Of a stretch of DNA of 64,000 nucleotides, positions 34,324 through 42,993 are shown piece after piece (the stretch's first letter is position 1; each line of letters begins with the position of its first letter). Source of the DNA: an uncultured Acetatifactor sp. GTDB lineage: Bacteria; Bacillota; Clostridia; Lachnospirales; Lachnospiraceae. The notes below the pieces were generated by a model, which had not been told where the DNA came from, did no database searches, and saw only the letters and a list, made by a program, of their open reading frames with translations. The stretch spans positions 1 to 64,000 of the forward strand of contig CAKRYI010000008.1 in assembly GCA_934426825.1 (NCBI GenBank), read 5' to 3'. Position numbers and translations under genes: made by a program.

Positions 34324-35721
34324 TCACATGCCCTGAAGATTCAGCGCTATGCAGGTAAAAATATATGCCCCCGCGATACATTTTATCCCCTTATGCCGTA
34401 TTCCCGGAAGGTTGCGCAAAGCCACAATTAACAGCGCTATGGTACAGAAAACAGCGGTTCTGTCGCCGGACGCATAAACGGTGGGGGAAAATCCCATAAT
34501 GAGCTTTGACAAAAAACCGGCTCCCAAAATCAATAACTGGAGCCATAATTCCTCCGTGCCTTTCCACAGAAAAAGGAGCGTTGCCGCCACACTGAGAAAA
34601 ATCACCAGATAACACACCGTCTGCGCACAGACCAGTCCTTTGGAAAAGTAAGATTCTTCCGGCAAATACCGGTTCTGAATCAGCACGCCGAGAGCGTTTC
34701 GTCCGTGGGTGAGTTTTCCGGCAGAAAGCAGCAGGTGTCCTAACTTTGCAACTCCCCAGAAAAACAAAGGCGCTGCTGCCGCTGTCAGAACGGCCGCCGT
34801 CTTTCCCTTCTTTTTCGTTTCCGCTTTTTGACCGGTTACCCTGTCCAATACCGCAAGCAGTAAAATCACGGCAAAGAATCCAAACACATAATTGTCCTTC
34901 TTATCTCCCGCCGCCAGATAATAATGCCCCGTCTCCAAAAAGCCCATCCATACTTTTTCCAGACCATTCAGTTCCCCAAAATAAGGAAGATAGTGGGCTG
35001 CCTCCTGAGCGAACCGCTGGGCGTTTCCCGGTGCCGTCAGGATAAAAAGCAGGGATGCAAGGATAATGGCAAGCTGCACAAAATAAAACGGCTCTGCCTT
35101 TTTTCTCCGGTAAAGCAGCCATCCGCCGCATACCGCATATGCCCCGAACAGAATCGCCGCCATCTGTTCCATATTGCCCGCGTACAAAATGCAGAGCGGG
35201 CATACCACATACTCAAAACGGGCACATTTTTCTCCCCGAAACCAATGCTTTAAGGGCCGCATCGCCACCAGTCCCAGTGCCATTGCCCACAGATAATTCA
35301 CCGTGGTGGTAATCCACCCCGCATTGCTCCATACTGCTGCCGGCACAATACACAAAGTCAGAAAGAAAAGTAACTGTGCTTTCCATTTATCCACAAAAAC
35401 TCCGAATAGATCCGTCGTAATCCACACAAGCACAACCGCCATGAGGCTGTCCGCGATACGCCACGCCCACACATTCCATGCGGAAAAAGGAATCATTACC
35501 GCCTCTATCAGCACCCGTGAGGACCAGATATGATACCGTTCCTTCAAAAAATCCCACAGGGAGCGGTTTTGCAAAATATTCCGGTAAACCGTGTCATCCC
35601 CGAAATCCGGCTGTATTGCCGCATGAACCACCAAAAGAACTGCCAGCATCATGGTGAGCAGCAGCAACTGTGTCCTATCCTTTTTTTGCAGTGTTTTCTC
35701 CCTCATATCTTTTCTATCCAA
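34324..35721 (-). CDS. Polytopic membrane protein, DUF6056-like
   Basis: 465 residues with about ten or more hydrophobic segments (for example LLLLTMMLAVLLVVHAA, VLLVWITT-like helix, LLVFILTAPGN region). The early extracytoplasmic segment PDFGDDTVYRNIL, carrying acidic residues, and the SSRVLIEAVMIPFS segment resemble DUF6056 proteins and GT-C-fold glycosyltransferases. Enzymatic function is not shown. Both TTG (35721, AGGAT at 5 nt) and ATG (35706) are possible starts. The preceding intergenic region contains GTCCGGAC twice (35756, 35779). Confidence 0.72.
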   Translation of the reverse strand: MDRKDMREKTLQKKDRTQLLLLTMMLAVLLVVHAAIQPDFGDDTVYRNILQNRSLWDFLKERYHIWSSRVLIEAVMIPFSAWNVWAWRIADSLMAVVLVWITTDLFGVFVDKWKAQLLFFLTLCIVPAAVWSNAGWITTTVNYLWAMALGLVAMRPLKHWFRGEKCARFEYVVCPLCILYAGNMEQMAAILFGAYAVCGGWLLYRRKKAEPFYFVQLAIILASLLFILTAPGNAQRFAQEAAHYLPYFGELNGLEKVWMGFLETGHYYLAAGDKKDNYVFGFFAVILLLAVLDRVTGQKAETKKKGKTAAVLTAAAAPLFFWGVAKLGHLLLSAGKLTHGRNALGVLIQNRYLPEESYFSKGLVCAQTVCYLVIFLSVAATLLFLWKGTEELWLQLLILGAGFLSKLIMGFSPTVYASGDRTAVFCTIALLIVALRNLPGIRHKGIKCIAGAYIFTCIALNLQGM

Positions 35722-35809
35722 TCTTATCCTATGTTATATCAACCTGTTTCAGCCTGTCCGGACAATCCGCACAACACCGTCCGGACTTATGCTGCCATGC
35801 GCACCGCCC

Positions 35810-35845
35810 AAAAAGGGGATTGTAAGTTTGCCATACAATCCCCTT
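35810..35845 (-). terminator. Intrinsic terminator of ileS
   Basis: Minus strand AAGGGGATTGTA pairs perfectly with TACAATCCCCTT across a 9-nt loop, followed by TTT. It is about 30 nt after the ileS stop. Confidence 0.82.
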
Positions 35846-35873
35846 ATCCGCGCGGCTTTCGCTTTGCTCTCTT

Positions 35874-38800
35874 TTAAACTCTTTCCATGGAAACGCTGAC
35901 GGTTTCTCCGTTCACATTCCATTCCTTTGTCACTGCGTACTCTTTATTAGCGGTCAGCTCATCTGCCAGTACCTTGCCGGCAATGGCGTCCTTATTCTTA
36001 TCCGCAACGACTGACAATTTCTCATTTCCGTTGATAGATACGCGGATATGATCCATCACCTCAAAGTCTGCATCCTTACGCATGGTCTGAATCTTGCTGA
36101 TGATTTCGTATACAAAGCCTTCCTCAATCAGCTCCGGTGTCAGGTTGGTATCCAGAACAACGGTCATCTTGTTGTCCTCCTGAGATACATAACCCTCCTT
36201 CTGAGCCATATCAATCAAAAGGTCGTCCTTTGTCAGTTCCACTGCCACGCCGTCCACATCAAATTTCAGTGCGCCGTTTGCATTTAATTCATCCATGGCT
36301 GCATTTCCGTCCAGAGAAGCAAGTTTCTTCTGGATTCCGCCCAGCTGCTTGCCGTATTTCGGTCCCACGGTGCGAAGCTGGGGTTTGAAGATGTAGGAAG
36401 TGAAATCACGCACATCATCCGTAAATACTACCTTCTTTACATTCAGCTCATCTTCAATGATTTCCTGATAGAACGCATCCAGTGTAAAGTCTGCCTTAAT
36501 ATACATGGTGCTGATAGGCTGACGGTTCTTGATGGCTGCCTCATTACGGCACGCACGTCCCATAACAACCGCATCCAGAACGTCCTCCATATCCTCTTCC
36601 AGCTTCTTGTCAATGTAAGCCTGCTCCACCACAGGGAAGTCGCAGAGGTGAATACTTTCCGGTGCGTTTGCATCCACGCTTCTCACCAGATTCTGATAAA
36701 TATCCTCTGTCATGAACGGAATCATGGGAGCCGCTGCCTTGCAGATCGTTACCAATGCCGTATACAGTGTCATGTAGGCATTAATCTTATCCTGTTCCAT
36801 GCCCTTTGCCCAGAAACGCTCACGGCTGCGTCTTACATACCAGTTACTCATCTCGTCCACGAAATCCTGCATTGCCTTTGCAGCCTCAGGAATCCGGTAT
36901 TTATCCAGATTGTCGTCCACCTCACCCACTACGGTGTTCAGTCTGGACAACAGCCATTTATCCATAACCGGAAGTTTGTCGTATTCCAGTTTGTATTTGG
37001 AAGCGTCAAAATTGTCAATATTTGCATACAGTACAAAGAATGCGTAGGTGTTCCACAAAGTTCCCATGAACTTACGCTGGCCTTCCTGAACAGCCTTGCC
37101 GGAGAAACGCTTAGGCAGCCAGGGTGCGGAACTGGTGTAGAAATACCATCTGATGGCATCTGCACCGTAAGTCTCCAGTGCATTGAAGGGATCCACCGCG
37201 TTGCCCTTGGACTTACTCATCTTCTGACCGTTCTCATCCTGTACATGACCCATAACGATAACGTTCTTGTAAGGTGCTTTGTTAAACAGCAGCGTGGACT
37301 CTGCAAGCAGGGAGTAGAACCATCCTCTGGTCTGGTCCACCGCCTCGGAAATAAATGCCGCTGGGAACTGTTTTTCAAATACTTCCTTATTTTCAAACGG
37401 ATAGTGGTGCTGTGCAAAAGGCATTGCACCGGAGTCAAACCAGCAGTCGATTACCTCAGGTACACGCTTCATCTGCTTGCCGCACTTCGGGCAGGTGATA
37501 GTGATGGCGTCAATATAAGGACGGTGGAACTCAACGGTTTTTGCCTCCTCGTTGCCGCTCATCTTGTATAATTCCTCACGGCTGCCGACAGAATGCTGAT
37601 AGCCGCACTCGCACTCCCAGATATTTAACGGAGTTCCCCAGTAACGGTTACGGGACACACCCCAGTCCTGAATATTTTCCAGCCAGTTGCCGAAACGTCC
37701 CTCACCGATGGATGCGGGAATCCAGTTGATGGTCTTGTTATTGCGAACCAAATCATCCTTGACAGCTGTCATTTTGATGAACCAGGATTCTCTTGCATAA
37801 TAAATCAAAGGAGTGTCGCATCTCCAGCAGAACGGATAGTCATGCTCAAACTTGGGAGCTGCAAACAGTTTGCCCTCTTTATCCAAATCCTTTAATACTT
37901 CCGGGTCAGCATCTTTTACAAACATGCCTGCGTATGGAGTCTCAGCCGTCAAATCACCCTTGCCGTCCACAAACTGTACAAAGGGCAATTCATAATTTCT
38001 TCCGATTCGGCTGTCGTCCTCACCGAATGCCGGAGCAATGTGTACGATACCGGTACCGTCTGTCATAGTGACATATGTGTCACAAGTTACAAAATGTGCT
38101 TTCTTGCGCTGTTTTTCAGCAGCCTCTCCCGCACATGCAAACAAAGGCTCGTACTCTTTGTATTCCAGTTCTTTTCCGTTATAGGTTTCCAGCACTTCAT
38201 AAGCAGGCTTTCCTTCCTCTGCCAGAGAGCCGAGTACCTTCTCCAAAAGTGCCTGTGCCAGATAATAAGTATATCCGTCAGCCGCTTTTACCTTTACATA
38301 GGTCTCCTCCGGGTTCACGCAGAGAGCCACGTTAGAGGGCAGTGTCCAGGGGGTTGTGGTCCATGCCAGGAAATACGCATCCTCGCCCTTTACTTTAAAA
38401 CGGACAATGGCAGAACGCTCTTTTACCGCCTTGTATCCCTGTGCCACCTCATGGCTGGACAGCGGGGTTCCGCAACGGGGACAGTAGGGAACGATTTTGA
38501 AGCCCTTGTAAAGCAGACCCTTTTCCCAGATAGTCTTTAATGCCCACCACTCGGACTCAATAAAATTGTCATCATAAGTAACGTAAGGGTTATCCATATC
38601 TGCCCAGAAACCTACGGTACGGGAGAAATCCTCCCACATTCCCTTATATTTCCAGACGCTTTCCTTACATTTATCAATGAAAGGAGCAAGACCGTACTCT
38701 TCAATCTGCTCTTTACCGTCCAAGCCGAGCAGCTTCTCCACTTCCAGCTCTACCGGAAGTCCGTGGGTATCCCAGCCTGCTTTACGGGGAACCATATATC

Positions 38801-39026
38801 CCTTCATGGTACGGTAACGGGGAATCATATCCTTAATGGTACGGGTCTCCACATGACCGATATGGGGTTTTCCGTTTGCGGTAGGCGGTCCGTCATAAAA
38901 AGTGTACGTCTCTCCCTCCTTGCGGTTTTCCATACTCTTTTTAAAGATGTCATTGTCTGCCCAGAATTTTTCCACGTTTTTTTCACGCTCTACAAAATTC
39001 AGATTTGCCGATACCTGCTTATACAT
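35874..39026 (-). CDS. ileS: Isoleucyl-tRNA synthetase
   Basis: 1050-residue class I synthetase of the longer (eukaryote-like) IleRS type. HIGH is at 55-58 in PTANGKPHIGHVETRT, the editing-domain segment TTTPWTLPSNVALCVNP is present, a zinc-like CPKCGKQM is near the middle, and KMSKS is at about 600 (GQKMSKSKGNAVDP). It charges tRNA(Ile) and hydrolyses misacylated Val-tRNA. Longer IleRS2-type enzymes are sometimes associated with mupirocin tolerance. The ATG has AAAGGAAAGAG upstream. It is preceded by a T-box leader and its own strong promoter. Confidence 0.97.
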   Translation of the reverse strand: MYKQVSANLNFVEREKNVEKFWADNDIFKKSMENRKEGETYTFYDGPPTANGKPHIGHVETRTIKDMIPRYRTMKGYMVPRKAGWDTHGLPVELEVEKLLGLDGKEQIEEYGLAPFIDKCKESVWKYKGMWEDFSRTVGFWADMDNPYVTYDDNFIESEWWALKTIWEKGLLYKGFKIVPYCPRCGTPLSSHEVAQGYKAVKERSAIVRFKVKGEDAYFLAWTTTPWTLPSNVALCVNPEETYVKVKAADGYTYYLAQALLEKVLGSLAEEGKPAYEVLETYNGKELEYKEYEPLFACAGEAAEKQRKKAHFVTCDTYVTMTDGTGIVHIAPAFGEDDSRIGRNYELPFVQFVDGKGDLTAETPYAGMFVKDADPEVLKDLDKEGKLFAAPKFEHDYPFCWRCDTPLIYYARESWFIKMTAVKDDLVRNNKTINWIPASIGEGRFGNWLENIQDWGVSRNRYWGTPLNIWECECGYQHSVGSREELYKMSGNEEAKTVEFHRPYIDAITITCPKCGKQMKRVPEVIDCWFDSGAMPFAQHHYPFENKEVFEKQFPAAFISEAVDQTRGWFYSLLAESTLLFNKAPYKNVIVMGHVQDENGQKMSKSKGNAVDPFNALETYGADAIRWYFYTSSAPWLPKRFSGKAVQEGQRKFMGTLWNTYAFFVLYANIDNFDASKYKLEYDKLPVMDKWLLSRLNTVVGEVDDNLDKYRIPEAAKAMQDFVDEMSNWYVRRSRERFWAKGMEQDKINAYMTLYTALVTICKAAAPMIPFMTEDIYQNLVRSVDANAPESIHLCDFPVVEQAYIDKKLEEDMEDVLDAVVMGRACRNEAAIKNRQPISTMYIKADFTLDAFYQEIIEDELNVKKVVFTDDVRDFTSYIFKPQLRTVGPKYGKQLGGIQKKLASLDGNAAMDELNANGALKFDVDGVAVELTKDDLLIDMAQKEGYVSQEDNKMTVVLDTNLTPELIEEGFVYEIISKIQTMRKDADFEVMDHIRVSINGNEKLSVVADKNKDAIAGKVLADELTANKEYAVTKEWNVNGETVSVSMERV

Positions 39027-39045
39027 TGCACTCTTCCTTTCCTAT

Positions 39046-39322
39046 AAAATAAAAATAGCTCCGTCCGTAATAGGACGAAGCGAAGCATCGTTAACCACCT
39101 GTTACATCATACGTTCCCGTATCTGTGATTGATATCTTCAACACCGGGAATTATATGGTCTCCCTCTAACGGCGGAGTGCCGTTCAGAACTACTGGTTGC
39201 CTTTGGTTCTGACTGCTCAGAAGTGATTTTCCCCATTCCTTTACTCGCACCGGTCTCTCACCGCCACCGGCTCGCTTTGCCTTTCCGGGTACAGGTACTC
39301 TCTTCGTCATTGCATTTCTATT
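39046..39322 (-). promoter_or_regulatory. Isoleucine T-box leader
   Basis: Read on the minus strand, the leader has stem I landmarks (GAAGAGAGTAC, AGCGAGCCGG, GAGAGACCGG). A specifier loop reads AATCACTTCTGAG with Ile codon ATC (39225-39227). The T-box sequence is AGGTGGTTAACG (39089-39100). A terminator GCTTCGTCC/GGACGGAGC (39058-39081) ends in a T tract (39046-39057). Uncharged tRNA(Ile) should stabilise the antiterminator and allow ileS transcription. Confidence 0.92.
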
Positions 39323-39329
39323 TGACGTT

Positions 39330-39359
39330 ATTATATATCGTTGATTTTTCACTTGTCAA
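39330..39359 (-). promoter_or_regulatory. Promoter of the ileS T-box transcript
   Basis: Minus strand TTGACA (39354-39359), 18-bp spacer, TATAAT (39330-39335). Both hexamers are consensus. Confidence 0.85.
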
Positions 39360-39375
39360 GTGTTTGTTTCCTGCA

Positions 39376-39404
39376 TTGCTTTTATCCGTGTTTATCTATA
39401 TAAT
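39376..39404 (+). promoter_or_regulatory. Promoter of the diguanylate cyclase gene
   Basis: TTGCTT (39376-39381), 17-bp spacer, TATAAT (39399-39404). It is back-to-back with the ileS promoter; the -35 elements are 16 bp apart. Confidence 0.75.
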
Positions 39405-39453
39405 ATATAGTACACTGTCGTAGTTGTTTTAATGCACATTGAGGAGATTACGC

Positions 39454-40740
39454 ATGGCTGACCGCACGCTTTCAGACAAGGGGAAAATCGTATATTCCAT
39501 GCAGACTATCAACCTTTTCCCTATGATTTTTCTTGGGATTATTGTTTTACTGCTCGGTTTCCGGCATTTTACACGGGCAATGTATGACGAAGTGGAATTA
39601 GAGCTCAACAATACCGCCCACAATGTTTCCACCATTTTCGCAATCGCCTACCCCGGAGATTATCACCTGGAAGGGGAAAGAGCCTACCGCCTGTATAAGG
39701 GAGATACTGACATTACCAACGAATACGAGCTTGTGGACGGAATCAAGCGTGACACCGGACTGGATATTACCCTGTTCTATCAGGACACCCGCATTCTCAC
39801 CACCCTTACGGACCCCGACGGAATACGCATTACCGGAAGCGGTGCACCGGACACAGTCATTGAGGACGTATTAAAAACCGGTGAAAGCCGGTTTTATTCG
39901 GACGTCCGGGCAAATAATACGGAATATTTTGCTTACTATCTCCCCCTGTTTAATTCTGACGGCGAAGTCACCGGCATGGTTTTTGCCGGAAAACCCCGCG
40001 AGCAGGTGGACAAAGCCATACAGGATTCCCTGTACCCGCTTGCCGTTGCCGATATATTGATTACGCTGCTTGCCGCCGTATGCGTCTCCGTTTATACCCG
40101 GAAATTTGCCAATGTGCTTATCAAGATACACCGTTTCCTCACGGATGTGTCCGCCGGGAATCTAAGCGCCCGCTTAGACTCCACCGTACTCAGCCGCAAT
40201 GACGAGTTAGGTGACATCGGACGCTCCGCCCTGACCATGCAGCGTTCCCTTCGCAGCATGATAGAGCAGGACGCCCTGACAGGACTGTGCAACCGCCGTT
40301 TCGGCGACCGCAAACTAAGACAGCTTGTGGAAAAATCTCTTTCCCAGCAGACTGACTTTTGTGTTGCCATCGGCGATATTGACTTTTTCAAAAAAGTTAA
40401 CGATACCTATGGGCATGAGTGCGGCGATATTGTTTTAAAAAATGTGGCGGATCAGCTGCGCAGCCATATGCTGCATTACGGCTTTGTGGCACGCTGGGGC
40501 GGCGAAGAATTTCTGTTAGTGTTTGAGCAGTCCGATGCCGAACAGGCGCGCCATGTTTTAGAGCAGACGCTGGAGGATATTCGCCATATGGAATGTCTGT
40601 ATGAGGAACAGAACATCAACGTTACCATGACCTTTGGACTGACGCCCGGTAACACGGACAATATCAATGAATTAATCCGCCGGGCAGATGAAAAACTATA
40701 TGAAGGGAAAACCTCCGGCCGGAACCGCGTTATCTCCTAA
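39454..40740 (+). CDS. Membrane diguanylate cyclase with extracytoplasmic sensor
   Basis: 428 residues. A first membrane helix (FPMIFLGIIVLLLGF) and a second (LAVADILITLLAAVCVSVY) flank an extracytoplasmic domain of about 150 residues that resembles single Cache sensors. A HAMP-like stretch (LTDVSAGNLSARLDS) leads to a GGDEF domain with DALTGLCNRRFGDRKL and active-site GGEEF at about 349-353. It should make cyclic di-GMP from GTP in response to an external ligand. The RxxD inhibitory site upstream of GGEEF is LHYG here, so product inhibition is probably absent. GAGGAG lies 8 nt before the ATG at 39454. Confidence 0.92.
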   Translation: MADRTLSDKGKIVYSMQTINLFPMIFLGIIVLLLGFRHFTRAMYDEVELELNNTAHNVSTIFAIAYPGDYHLEGERAYRLYKGDTDITNEYELVDGIKRDTGLDITLFYQDTRILTTLTDPDGIRITGSGAPDTVIEDVLKTGESRFYSDVRANNTEYFAYYLPLFNSDGEVTGMVFAGKPREQVDKAIQDSLYPLAVADILITLLAAVCVSVYTRKFANVLIKIHRFLTDVSAGNLSARLDSTVLSRNDELGDIGRSALTMQRSLRSMIEQDALTGLCNRRFGDRKLRQLVEKSLSQQTDFCVAIGDIDFFKKVNDTYGHECGDIVLKNVADQLRSHMLHYGFVARWGGEEFLLVFEQSDAEQARHVLEQTLEDIRHMECLYEEQNINVTMTFGLTPGNTDNINELIRRADEKLYEGKTSGRNRVIS

Positions 40741-40858
40741 ATCCGTACTTGCTTTTTCTGAATATAGGGTATATGATTACATTTAATTTACAGTTGTCTT
40801 GTCACCATGATAATGCCACACCGGCATGTCTGAACGGACCGGACAGAAAAGAGGGAAT

Positions 40859-42322
40859 ATGGACCGACAGAATTTAACATTATTAACCGATTTATACGAA
40901 CTTACCATGATGCAGGGCTATTTCAAAAACAAAGACCGAAACGAAACCGTCATTTTCGACGCGTTTTACCGCAACAACCCCTGCGGCGGCGGATATGCGA
41001 TTTCTGCCGGATTAGAGCAGGTCATCCAGTACATCAAAGAGTTACACTTTGACGAAGAAGATATTGACTATCTTGCCTCTCTCGGTATCTTTGAGGCAGA
41101 TTTCCTGGACTATCTGAGAAACTTTAAGTTCTCCGGTGACGTCTATGCCATTCTGGAAGGAACGGTAATGTTCCCCAGGGAACCCATTGTAAAGGTGATT
41201 GCCCCGATTATGGAGGCACAGTTGGTTGAGACCGCTATTTTGAACATTATCAATCACCAAAGTCTGATTGCCACCAAGGCGGCAAGAGTCTGCTATGCAG
41301 CCAAAGGCGACGGCATTATGGAGTTTGGTCTGAGACGTGCACAGGGCCCGGACGCAGGAACCTACGGAGCGAGAGCAGCCGTTATCGGCGGCTGCAATGG
41401 AACCAGTAATGTACTGGCTGGACAACTTTTTGACATTCCGGTAAAAGGAACCCATGCCCACAGCTGGATTATGAGTTTCCCGGATGAGTACACCGCTTTC
41501 AAAACCTATGCGGATATGTACCCCAATGCCTGCATCCTGCTGGTTGACACCTACGACACCTTAAAGTCCGGTGTTCCCAATGCCATCCGCGTATTTACGG
41601 AAATGAGAGAAGCCGGTATTCCGTTGACCTTTTACGGAATCCGTTTGGACAGCGGAGACCTTGCATACCTTTCCAAAAAAGCACGCAAAATGCTGGACGC
41701 TGCCGGATTCCCCGACGCAGTCATTTCCGCATCCAATGATTTGGACGAATACCTGATTGACAGCTTAAAGGCACAGGGCGCCACCATCACCTCATGGGGT
41801 GTCGGCACCAACCTGATTACCTCCAAGGACAACCCTTCCTTCGGCGGTGTCTATAAGTTAGCTGCCGTGAGAGGTGCGGACGGCAATTTCATTCCTAAGA
41901 TTAAACTGTCGGAGAACACTGAGAAAATCACGAATCCCGGCAATAAGATGATATACCGTATTTATGAGAAAGACGAAAAGGGCGCCGACAAAATCAAGGC
42001 AGACCTTATCTGTCTGGTGGACGAGCAGTATGACGCCGACTCCGACCTGCTTCTCTTTGACCCGTTGGAGCCTTGGAAAAAGACCAAGTTGGCAGGCGGC
42101 ACCTACACCTTACGCCCTATCATGAAACAAATTTTCAAAAACGGTGAATGCTGCTACACCTCTCCCAAAGTAATGGAAATCCGCGACTACTGTCAGCAGG
42201 AGCTCGATACCCTTTGGGAAGAGACGAAGCGTCTGGTAAATCCTCATCAGGTATATGTGGATTTATCCAAAAAATTGTACGACATTAAAATTCAACTTCT
42301 GGACCAGATGAGTGAGAAATAA
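40859..42322 (+). CDS. pncB: Nicotinate phosphoribosyltransferase
   Basis: 487 residues. It converts nicotinate and PRPP to nicotinate mononucleotide in NAD salvage. Characteristic sequence includes LLTDLYELTMMQGYF at the N terminus, EFGLRRAQGPDAGTYGARAA (the histidine-containing active-site region of some homologues is replaced by Gln-Gly here), TMAHSW-like THAHSWIMSFPDE and GIRLDSGDLAYLSKKARKMLD. AAGAGGG lies 4 nt before the ATG at 40859, just after a short hairpin leader. It ends 17 bp from the convergent spoVT. Confidence 0.93.
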   Translation: MDRQNLTLLTDLYELTMMQGYFKNKDRNETVIFDAFYRNNPCGGGYAISAGLEQVIQYIKELHFDEEDIDYLASLGIFEADFLDYLRNFKFSGDVYAILEGTVMFPREPIVKVIAPIMEAQLVETAILNIINHQSLIATKAARVCYAAKGDGIMEFGLRRAQGPDAGTYGARAAVIGGCNGTSNVLAGQLFDIPVKGTHAHSWIMSFPDEYTAFKTYADMYPNACILLVDTYDTLKSGVPNAIRVFTEMREAGIPLTFYGIRLDSGDLAYLSKKARKMLDAAGFPDAVISASNDLDEYLIDSLKAQGATITSWGVGTNLITSKDNPSFGGVYKLAAVRGADGNFIPKIKLSENTEKITNPGNKMIYRIYEKDEKGADKIKADLICLVDEQYDADSDLLLFDPLEPWKKTKLAGGTYTLRPIMKQIFKNGECCYTSPKVMEIRDYCQQELDTLWEETKRLVNPHQVYVDLSKKLYDIKIQLLDQMSEK

Positions 42323-42339
42323 AGAGAGGAACTACGGAA

Positions 42340-42885
42340 TCAGTGCTCCATCTGTCTGCCCAGAAATCCTGCGGCGGACTGGACGAGTTTCTGTTCCACC
42401 TCTCCCATCTTGCCCTTGTTATCATTTTCCAGCAAAATAACACTTCCGATAATATCGCCCTCACAGATAATGGGGGCGATTGCTTCGTGCTGGTACTCCG
42501 CGCCGCCGTCATCACAGATATTGACGAAATTTCTGTCGCCTCTGGCGGCGAGTACCATCTCCCGGCTATTCACTTTCTCCTCAAGCTGTCTGCTCACAGC
42601 CTGATTCACCAACTGTTTGTATCCCCCCGCCGAAGCGATAAACTGGTCTCTGTCGGCAATCAGCGCCACATGACCGGACACCTGTGCCAGACTTTCCGCA
42701 TACTGCTTTGCAAAAGTCAGCATTTCTCCGATAGGGGAATACTTTTTCAAAATCACCTGTCCGTCCCTGTCCGTATATATCTCCAGCGGGTCACTTTCCC
42801 GAATATGCAGCGTTCTGCGGATTTCCTTGGGAATTACAATTCTTCCCAGATCATCAATGCGGCGGACAATTCCTGTAGCCTTCAT
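42340..42885 (-). CDS. spoVT: Stage V sporulation protein T
   Basis: 181 residues. The N-terminal AbrB swapped-hairpin DNA-binding domain (MKATGIVRRIDDLGRIVIPKEIRRTLHI) is nearly invariant in SpoVT. The C-terminal GAF domain runs from about 57 to 180. In endospore formers it is a forespore regulator acting after SigG. Its presence is strong evidence for a spore-forming lineage. GGAGG lies 12 nt from the ATG. Confidence 0.95.
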   Translation of the reverse strand: MKATGIVRRIDDLGRIVIPKEIRRTLHIRESDPLEIYTDRDGQVILKKYSPIGEMLTFAKQYAESLAQVSGHVALIADRDQFIASAGGYKQLVNQAVSRQLEEKVNSREMVLAARGDRNFVNICDDGGAEYQHEAIAPIICEGDIIGSVILLENDNKGKMGEVEQKLVQSAAGFLGRQMEH

Positions 42886-42993
42886 ATCAAAATTTTTCCT
42901 CCTGTTTTCTACCTATTTTCCATATTTGTGCTGTATGGGTAGTATGTGGAAATACGGAGAAAATATGCAATCAATCTTAGGAAGGCTATTTTT

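Noticed and set aside
40741..40858. NAD-type riboswitch in the pncB leader
   Set aside because: Hairpins are present, but I could not match the conserved core of any described NAD-responsive class.
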